Below, piece by piece: positions 15,018-16,487 of a DNA stretch of 16,487 nt. The DNA comes from CAYOHP01 sp964403795 [NCBI: uncultured bacterium] (GTDB lineage: Bacteria; Muiribacteriota; UBA6191; CAZXTJ01), in contig CAYOHP010000143.1 of the NCBI GenBank assembly GCA_964403795.1, positions 1 through 16,487 on the forward strand, given 5' to 3'. Every line of letters begins with the position of its first letter. Position 1 is the first letter of the stretch. The notes beneath the pieces are model-generated. The model did no database searches and was not told where the DNA came from. It worked only from the letters and a program-made list of their open reading frames with translations. Position numbers and translations under genes: made by a program.

Positions 15018-16436
15018 TTGCCCGCATCCACCTCGGGGTCGAGCGCCCCGGGGCTCCGCCCGCGTTCCCGGCAGGTTGCGGTGGCGGTGCTCGTCCTGGC
15101 CCTCGCCCTGCTGCCTCTGCCGGGGGCGGTCGCCGAGGAGGGTGCGGAGACGCCGGATCCCGACGCCCTCGAGTCCGAGGCGCTCCGCGACCCCAGCCGG
15201 ACCGACGCGGTCCGGATCGCCATGCGGATCTGGTTGTCGATCGCGTCCCGCCACCTGGGCGCCAGCGAGTGGGAGGCCGCCGAGAAGGCCGCCGAGCGGG
15301 CCGTGGTCCTCTTCCACGCCGCCTCCCGGGGGGGCGGGATCGACGAGCCCCTGGCCCCCGAGATGGGCATGGCCAGGATGACCCAGGGGAGGGTGCAGGT
15401 GGCCCGGGGGGAGCTCCGGCGGGCCGCCGCCTTCTACCGGGAAGGTGCAGGCTACTTCTCGGATCCCAGGGCATGGATCTCGGCCGGGGACCTCTCGGGC
15501 CAGATCGAGGAGTGGGAGGACGCCAAGAGCGACTACACGAGGGCCCTGGAGCTGCCCGGGGTCGACCCGTCGGTCCACCTGCGTCTGGCCGAGGCCCTCT
15601 ACCACACCGGAGCCACCGCCGAAGCCAGCCAGCGGGTCCGGCTGGGGATCGAGGCCGGTGCCCCCGAGGCTGCGGCCAAGGCCATGCTGGAGCGGTTCGA
15701 GCGGGAGCACTCCATCGAGGGCGGCTATGCCTCGGGGGGGAGCCTTCACTTCGGACTCAGCTTCGAGGACCTCTCCGAGCACTCCGGCGTGCGCCAGCGG
15801 GTCCTCGGGAGCCTGGAACGGGTCTACGACCGGGTCACCACCATGCTCCAGTTCCAGCCGCGGATCCGGGTGCCGGTCGTCCTGTACGCCTCGGCTTCCA
15901 CCTACCGCTCGGCCAGCGGGGCCCCGGGCTGGACCATGGCCGCCTACAACGGGAAGATCCGGATCCCGATCGGCGAGCTCGAGGCGGTCTCGGACCCGGA
16001 GCTCGACCGGATCCTGGCCCATGAGTTCGCCCACTACCTGGTGGAGCGGCTGGCGGGTACCCGCTGCCCCGCCTGGCTCCAGGAGGGGATCGCCCAGCAC
16101 GCCGAGGCCGATGGCCGGGAGCCGACCTGGATGGCCGGCGTGATGCGCCCGTACTTGAAGCGCCTGGGCAAGGGGAAGCCCTCGGTCCAGCTCCGCCAGC
16201 TCGAGGCTCGGTTCCACGGTCTCCAGGGGAGCGGGGTCCACGTCGCCTACGGGATCAGCTACTACGCCTTCCAGTACCTGCTCGAGACCGGTGCCTGGTT
16301 TCGGGTCCAGAACCTCCTTGCCGCCCTGAAGTCCGGATCGGATCCGGCCGAGGCCCTGGAAGCCGAACTCTTCGTCGACTACGACGAACTGGATCGCCAC
16401 TGGGTCGAGACGGCCCGGCGCCGGCTGAACCTCTAG
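15018..16436 (+). CDS. secreted zinc metallopeptidase, peptidase-MA type, with TPR-like N-terminal part
   Basis: The 472-residue product begins with a signal peptide (RSRQVAVAVLVLALALLP, cleavage probably after Ala39). Residues about 70-225 are TPR-like helices (ASEWEAAEKAAERAVVLF; DAKSDYTRALEL). The C-terminal half carries the metallopeptidase: HEFAH at 335-339 supplies two zinc ligands and the catalytic Glu336. WLQEGIAQ supplies the third ligand, Glu356, 17 residues after the second His. This is the gluzincin layout of the peptidase-MA-like family. Upstream, RVPVVLYASASTYRSA also fits that family. A periplasmic or outer-envelope location is likely; the substrate is unknown. The TTG at 15018 is the only sensible start before the signal peptide, with no good ribosome site. 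It follows the sigma gene by 59 bases. Confidence 0.88.
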   Translation: MPASTSGSSAPGLRPRSRQVAVAVLVLALALLPLPGAVAEEGAETPDPDALESEALRDPSRTDAVRIAMRIWLSIASRHLGASEWEAAEKAAERAVVLFHAASRGGGIDEPLAPEMGMARMTQGRVQVARGELRRAAAFYREGAGYFSDPRAWISAGDLSGQIEEWEDAKSDYTRALELPGVDPSVHLRLAEALYHTGATAEASQRVRLGIEAGAPEAAAKAMLERFEREHSIEGGYASGGSLHFGLSFEDLSEHSGVRQRVLGSLERVYDRVTTMLQFQPRIRVPVVLYASASTYRSASGAPGWTMAAYNGKIRIPIGELEAVSDPELDRILAHEFAHYLVERLAGTRCPAWLQEGIAQHAEADGREPTWMAGVMRPYLKRLGKGKPSVQLRQLEARFHGLQGSGVHVAYGISYYAFQYLLETGAWFRVQNLLAALKSGSDPAEALEAELFVDYDELDRHWVETARRRLNL

Positions 16437-16438
16437 GA

Positions 16439-16476
16439 GCCTGTCGGCGTAACCGACTGCATTCGGCCGACCAGGC
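16439..16476 (+). terminator. hairpin after the metallopeptidase gene, possible terminator
   Basis: GCCTGTCGGC (16439-16448) pairs with GCCGA-C-CAGGC (16466-16476), a 10-bp stem with a single bulged C and a 17-base loop. It begins 2 bases after the stop codon. No T-run follows, so it is not a classical intrinsic terminator. The window ends 11 bases later. Confidence 0.4.
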
Positions 16477-16487
16477 ATCCCCGCCTG

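Noticed and set aside
13918-16478. long minus-strand open frames opposite the sigma factor and metallopeptidase genes
   Set aside because: Both plus-strand genes have full family signatures; the antisense translations show none.

Overview
The window is very GC-rich, with strong G/C preference at third codon positions. It looks like an ordinary chromosomal segment of a Gram-negative-type bacterium: exported proteins with signal peptides, a probable lipoprotein and prepilin-like proteins. No phage, insertion sequence, resistance gene or CRISPR is visible. The mix of HEAT and TPR proteins, a PfkB sugar kinase, SpoVG, a FliA/WhiG-type sigma factor and a Pth with a GGQKG motif would suit Planctomycetota or a high-GC deltaproteobacterial or Myxococcota-like lineage. 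I cannot settle the phylum from sequence alone.

Left part (1-2360): about 380 bases without a convincing gene, then a 618-residue HEAT-repeat protein on the plus strand. A structured repeat (copy A) lies between its end and the convergent operon that follows.

Prepilin-like operon (7226 down to 2360, minus strand): four tightly packed genes. In order they encode an 807-residue N-terminally anchored exported protein, two prepilin-like proteins with G|FSTVE and G|VNAAE processing motifs, and a 309-residue membrane-anchored helical protein. Gene ends overlap by 17 and 4 bases, then a 4-base gap follows. No ATPase, platform protein, secretin or prepilin peptidase is nearby, so assembly machinery would have to be encoded elsewhere. 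A second copy of the structured repeat (copy B) lies upstream, so the two copies bracket the operon.

Middle (7526-10045): a PfkB-family kinase on the plus strand, possibly with a leaderless mRNA, converging on an unrecognised secreted proline-rich protein on the minus strand.

Right part (10100-16487, all plus strand): spoVG with an apparent CTG start, tRNA-Gln(UUG), a large TPR probable lipoprotein, a 164-bp strongly palindromic intergenic element, pth, a FliA/WhiG-family sigma factor and a secreted zinc metallopeptidase of the peptidase-MA type. The order spoVG, tRNA-Gln, pth recalls a housekeeping neighbourhood found in many bacteria, but without the usual prs and rplY. A hairpin follows the last gene at the window's edge.

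The most interesting material is non-coding: the A/B repeat with two compensatory base-pair changes, and the 164-bp nested palindrome. Among proteins, the orphan prepilin-like operon stands out.
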